A DNA stretch of 8,409 nucleotides from Rickettsiales bacterium (GTDB lineage Bacteria > Pseudomonadota > Alphaproteobacteria > Rickettsiales > Rickettsiaceae), in NCBI GenBank assembly GCA_947508155.1, contig CANNRM010000018.1:1-8409 (forward strand), read 5' to 3'. Position 1 is the stretch's first letter, and each line of letters opens with the position of its first letter. Below the pieces are notes generated by a model. It searched no databases. It saw nothing but the letters and a program-made list of their open reading frames with translations, and had not been told where the DNA came from. A program made the position numbers and the translations under genes. Positions 5,807-8,409 of this stretch are shown piece by piece.

Positions 5807-6967
5807 ATGATAATAAAAAGATATTTAGAACTCGACCTACCACATGGCCAATCCTCTTTCTTATGGGGCGCTCGTAAAACTGGAAAATCAACTTATCTAC
5901 AAAAACAATTTCCGAATAGCCTATATATTGATCTATTGCAAGCCGATAATTATCAAAAGTATTTTCATAATCCAGAAAGGCTACGCGAAGAAATTCAATC
6001 GCAACCTGAGCTTTCTACAATCATAATTGATGAAGTGCAAAAAATTCCAGCGTTGCTTGATGAAGTGCACTATATGATTGAATCTAATAAATCTCTACAA
6101 TTTATTCTATGTGGCTCCAGCGCTCGCAGGCTAAAATTTACAGGAGCGAATTTGTTAGGTGGACGAGCATGGCGATATATGTTCATGCCTTTGTGTTATC
6201 CAGAGCTGAAAACTCTTGATTGGCATAAAATTTTTAATAATGGACTCATCCCCAGCCACTATCTCGCATCAAGAAAAATAGACAAATTTCTTGCAGCTTA
6301 TTTATATGACTACATTTTACCAGAAGTGCAGTTTGAAGCGAATTTAAGGAAGCGTGAATCATTCACTAAATTCATGGATATTATAGGATATTGCAATGGA
6401 GAAATGACAAATTTTTCAAATATCGCGCGTGAATGTGGGATCGACGCAAAAACTGTACGCACATACTTTGAAATACTTGAAGATATGTATTTAGGTTATC
6501 AATTATATCCATATCGCTCAAGAGGAAAGCGTCAGATCATAACTGAGATGCCTAAATTCTATTTATTTGATACTGGACTCGCAAATTACTTGCGTAGATA
6601 TGAGTATAAAGAAATGACTGGCAGCGATGCTGGACGCACTTTTGAGCATTACATTTTTCTTGAGCTAATAGCTTATAAAAATCTTAAAGAAAAACGAGAT
6701 CAGCTCTTTTATTGGCGCACCAAAAGTGGATATGAAGTTGATTTTATAGCTGCTGATAATGCATTTGAGGTAAAAATTGCATCATCTATTGATCGCACTC
6801 ATTTAAAAGGACTGATTGAATTTAGCAAAGATTCCCCTGAATTTAAATTGCATGTAATCAGTTTTGAAAGTAAAATGCGTGTGATCAATATCGAAAATAA
6901 ACAAATTACCATATGGCCAGTACAGCAATTTCTGGAAAGTTTATGGGCAGACAAAATATGGAGATAA
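5807..6967 (+). CDS. AAA_14/DUF4143-family ATPase with winged-helix and PD-(D/E)XK-like C-terminus
   Basis: P-loop ATPase of 386 aa, the usual length for this widespread family of unknown function. The N-terminal AAA_14 domain has Walker A GARKTGKST (21-29), Walker B TIIIDEVQ (71-78) and a sensor-like LCGSSARRLK (101-110). A helix-turn-helix-like stretch lies at about 200-230 (TNFSNIARECGIDAKTVRTYFEILEDM). The DUF4143 C-terminus has FDTGLANYL (254-262), then YWRTKSGYEVDF and FEVK (302-323), where D312, E321 and K323 match the core of PD-(D/E)XK nuclease folds. Start ATG 5807 has GAGG seven nt upstream, at the foot of a strong leader hairpin. ldcA begins one nt after the stop, and its GGAG site (6960-6963) lies inside this gene, so translation is probably coupled. 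Such genes are often accessory and multi-copy. Nuclease activity and biological role are not established. Confidence 0.93.
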   Translation: MIIKRYLELDLPHGQSSFLWGARKTGKSTYLQKQFPNSLYIDLLQADNYQKYFHNPERLREEIQSQPELSTIIIDEVQKIPALLDEVHYMIESNKSLQFILCGSSARRLKFTGANLLGGRAWRYMFMPLCYPELKTLDWHKIFNNGLIPSHYLASRKIDKFLAAYLYDYILPEVQFEANLRKRESFTKFMDIIGYCNGEMTNFSNIARECGIDAKTVRTYFEILEDMYLGYQLYPYRSRGKRQIITEMPKFYLFDTGLANYLRRYEYKEMTGSDAGRTFEHYIFLELIAYKNLKEKRDQLFYWRTKSGYEVDFIAADNAFEVKIASSIDRTHLKGLIEFSKDSPEFKLHVISFESKMRVINIENKQITIWPVQQFLESLWADKIWR

Positions 6968-6968
6968 C

Positions 6969-7835
6969 ATGCCAAAACATATTCGAATTATAGCACCATC
7001 CGGTAGAACCATAGAACCTCAACAAAAGCTTCAAGCTATGAAAGATTTTTTGGAGTCTCATGGGTTTGAAGTATCCGTAAAAGATGGAATTTTTGCAGAT
7101 CCATTACTACCATTTTACTCCAATACAAGAGAAGTACGGCTTGAGCAATTGCGTGACGCCTTACTAGCGCCAGAAGTGGATATAATATGGGCATTTCGTG
7201 GTGGTTATGGCTCAGCTGAAATAGCAATTCCAGCTATGGAAATTACTCCTAATGGCAAAAAAATGCTTATTGGTTTTAGTGATATTACAGTGCTACATTT
7301 GCTTTTTAATCAGCATTACAAGATCCCTTCCATACATGGACCTGTATTAACTTCTTTACTAGATAAACATCCTCAGACAATAGAACAAATTAAGGATATT
7401 TTTGCGGGAAACAAGCAATCTATTAAACTAGCGCCACAAAATGATGCGGCCAAAAATAATATATCTGGTGAACTCGTTGGCGGAAATCTCACAATGCTTG
7501 CAACCATGATTGGAACAAAATTAGCTCCACAATTAACAGATGGGAAAATATTAGTTCTGGAAGAAGTGAATGACCGAGGCTATAAAATTGCACGTGTATT
7601 TACTCAACTAGAACAATCCGGTACATTAGATAAAATTACAGCCTGCATCTTAGGAGATTTTATTGGCGGAGATGAGCATGTGGAATGGGCATTAAATGAC
7701 TTTATCTCTCGCCATCCACAATTGCCAATATATCGCACTGAAGGAATAGGTCATGGCGAAGTAAACATTCCACTGGTATTTGGCGAGAAAGCGACTATTA
7801 TAGGTGGCGTTTTAGAATATGGCCTTGAGGGATAA
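6969..7835 (+). CDS. ldcA: Muropeptide LD-carboxypeptidase (peptidase family S66)
   Basis: Cytoplasmic serine peptidase that removes the terminal D-Ala from recycled tetrapeptides, linking peptidoglycan turnover to re-use of tripeptide; 288 aa, slightly short of the usual 300 or so. Conserved blocks: IIAPSG (7-12), AFRGGYGSAE (75-84), nucleophile region IGFSDITVLHL with Ser104 (101-111), HGPV (123-126), GELVGGNLTMLATMIGT (167-183), LEEVNDRGYKIAR with likely catalytic Glu198 (197-209), and GIGHGEVNIPL with His262 (259-269). The Ser-Glu-His triad of S66 enzymes therefore looks complete. There is no signal peptide, consistent with the recycling form. Ribosome binding site GGAG is at 6960-6963 with 5-nt spacing. 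The stop codon overlaps the hemC start by one base (TAATG), so the two are coupled. Its presence implies that the cell still makes and recycles some peptidoglycan. Confidence 0.95.
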   Translation: MPKHIRIIAPSGRTIEPQQKLQAMKDFLESHGFEVSVKDGIFADPLLPFYSNTREVRLEQLRDALLAPEVDIIWAFRGGYGSAEIAIPAMEITPNGKKMLIGFSDITVLHLLFNQHYKIPSIHGPVLTSLLDKHPQTIEQIKDIFAGNKQSIKLAPQNDAAKNNISGELVGGNLTMLATMIGTKLAPQLTDGKILVLEEVNDRGYKIARVFTQLEQSGTLDKITACILGDFIGGDEHVEWALNDFISRHPQLPIYRTEGIGHGEVNIPLVFGEKATIIGGVLEYGLEG

Positions 7836-8409
7836 TGCAAATCAGAATCGGAACTAGAGCTAGTAAACTAGCTATGATACAGGCAAATATTGTAGCCGCA
7901 AAGCTTGATTGTCCGTATGAAATAATACCGATTACCACATCTGGTGATAAAGAATTATCAAAACCACTTTATGACATTGGTGGTAAAGCATTATTTATCA
8001 AAGAACTAGAAGAGGCGCTTTTAGCAGATAAAATCGATATAGCCGTTCATTCCCTAAAGGATATGCCAGGAATATTGCCAAAGGGGTTTGTAATCGCAGC
8101 AATGCTTGAGCGAGAAGACCCGTGCGATGCTCTTGTTTCCAAAGTAGCCACTAAAATTTCCGATCTTCCTAAAGGCGCAATAGTTGGCACTTCATCTCCC
8201 AGGAGAATGGCTTACCTAAAATCTTTGCGTCCAGATTTGACGTTAGTAAATTTGCGTGGCAATGTTGATACTCGCGTGGGAAAAATTATATCTGGTGATC
8301 TTGATGCGACTATTCTTTCTTATGCAGGGCTAAAACGCCTGGGTATTGTCCCAAATGACATATGTACTCCTATCGAAACATCAGAGATAATTCCAGCCAT
8401 AGGTCAAGG
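7835..8409 (+). CDS. hemC: Hydroxymethylbilane synthase (porphobilinogen deaminase), 3' end cut by window
   Basis: Cytoplasmic heme-biosynthesis enzyme that joins four porphobilinogen molecules into hydroxymethylbilane. The first 191 codons are present, with no stop before the right edge; the family is about 300 aa. Motifs: IGTRASKLAMIQA (5-17), YDIGGKALFIKELEEAL (46-62), AVHSLKDMP (70-78) with catalytic Asp76 (E. coli Asp84), LEREDPCDAL (91-100), GTSSPRR (118-124) and LRGNVDTRV (140-148). The Cys that carries the dipyrromethane cofactor lies beyond the window and cannot be checked. ATG 7835 overlaps the ldcA stop by one base, with GAGGG at 7827-7831 just upstream. No separate promoter is apparent, so expression probably depends on the ATPase-ldcA transcript. 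The intact motifs argue for a functional pathway. Confidence 0.97.
   Translation, partial: MQIRIGTRASKLAMIQANIVAAKLDCPYEIIPITTSGDKELSKPLYDIGGKALFIKELEEALLADKIDIAVHSLKDMPGILPKGFVIAAMLEREDPCDALVSKVATKISDLPKGAIVGTSSPRRMAYLKSLRPDLTLVNLRGNVDTRVGKIISGDLDATILSYAGLKRLGIVPNDICTPIETSEIIPAIGQ

Noticed and set aside
7835..8409. Truncated hemC pseudogene
   Set aside because: The frame is open and all expected N-terminal motifs are intact. The gene stops only because the window ends.

Overview
The window is AT-rich bacterial chromosome. It carries seven genes I can name at family level, packed tightly on two diverging transcription units plus a third unit in the right half. The closest look is Alphaproteobacteria, most plausibly a reduced-genome, host-associated lineage of the Rickettsiales or Holosporales type. 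This is inferred from the strong A/T codon bias, the overlapping genes, the family mix (FtsA, LdcA, HemC, a DAACS carboxylate transporter, a DUF4143 ATPase) and the XagB-like glycosyltransferase layout. No rRNA or other phylogenetic marker is present, so the taxonomic call is tentative.

Left half, minus strand (3608 down to 1): ftsA, then a predicted secreted outer-membrane barrel protein resembling XagA, then a multidomain family 2 glycosyltransferase resembling XagB that runs off the left edge. The genes overlap by 22 and 16 nt, so they look like one translationally coupled operon. It would join divisome membrane anchoring to synthesis and export of a surface polysaccharide.

Middle (3609 to 5427): a short divergent promoter region, then a dicarboxylate/amino-acid:cation symporter (DAACS) followed after 15 nt by a small universal stress protein. 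The symporter keeps the substrate-binding residues of the glutamate/aspartate branch but has changes at a conserved sodium site.

Right half (5428 to 8409): a gene-poor stretch of about 380 bp ends in an array of four palindromic units repeated every 31 bp. The first unit lies on the -10 box of a good predicted promoter. The last two units and their flanks form a 33-bp inverted repeat that would bury the ribosome binding site of the next gene. That gene encodes an AAA_14/DUF4143 ATPase with a PD-(D/E)XK-like C-terminal motif. One nt after it comes ldcA (muropeptide LD-carboxypeptidase), which overlaps hemC (hydroxymethylbilane synthase, cut by the right edge). Two ordinary metabolic genes therefore sit downstream of an accessory ATPase whose leader looks strongly controlled. 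The array and leader are the most unusual part of the window.
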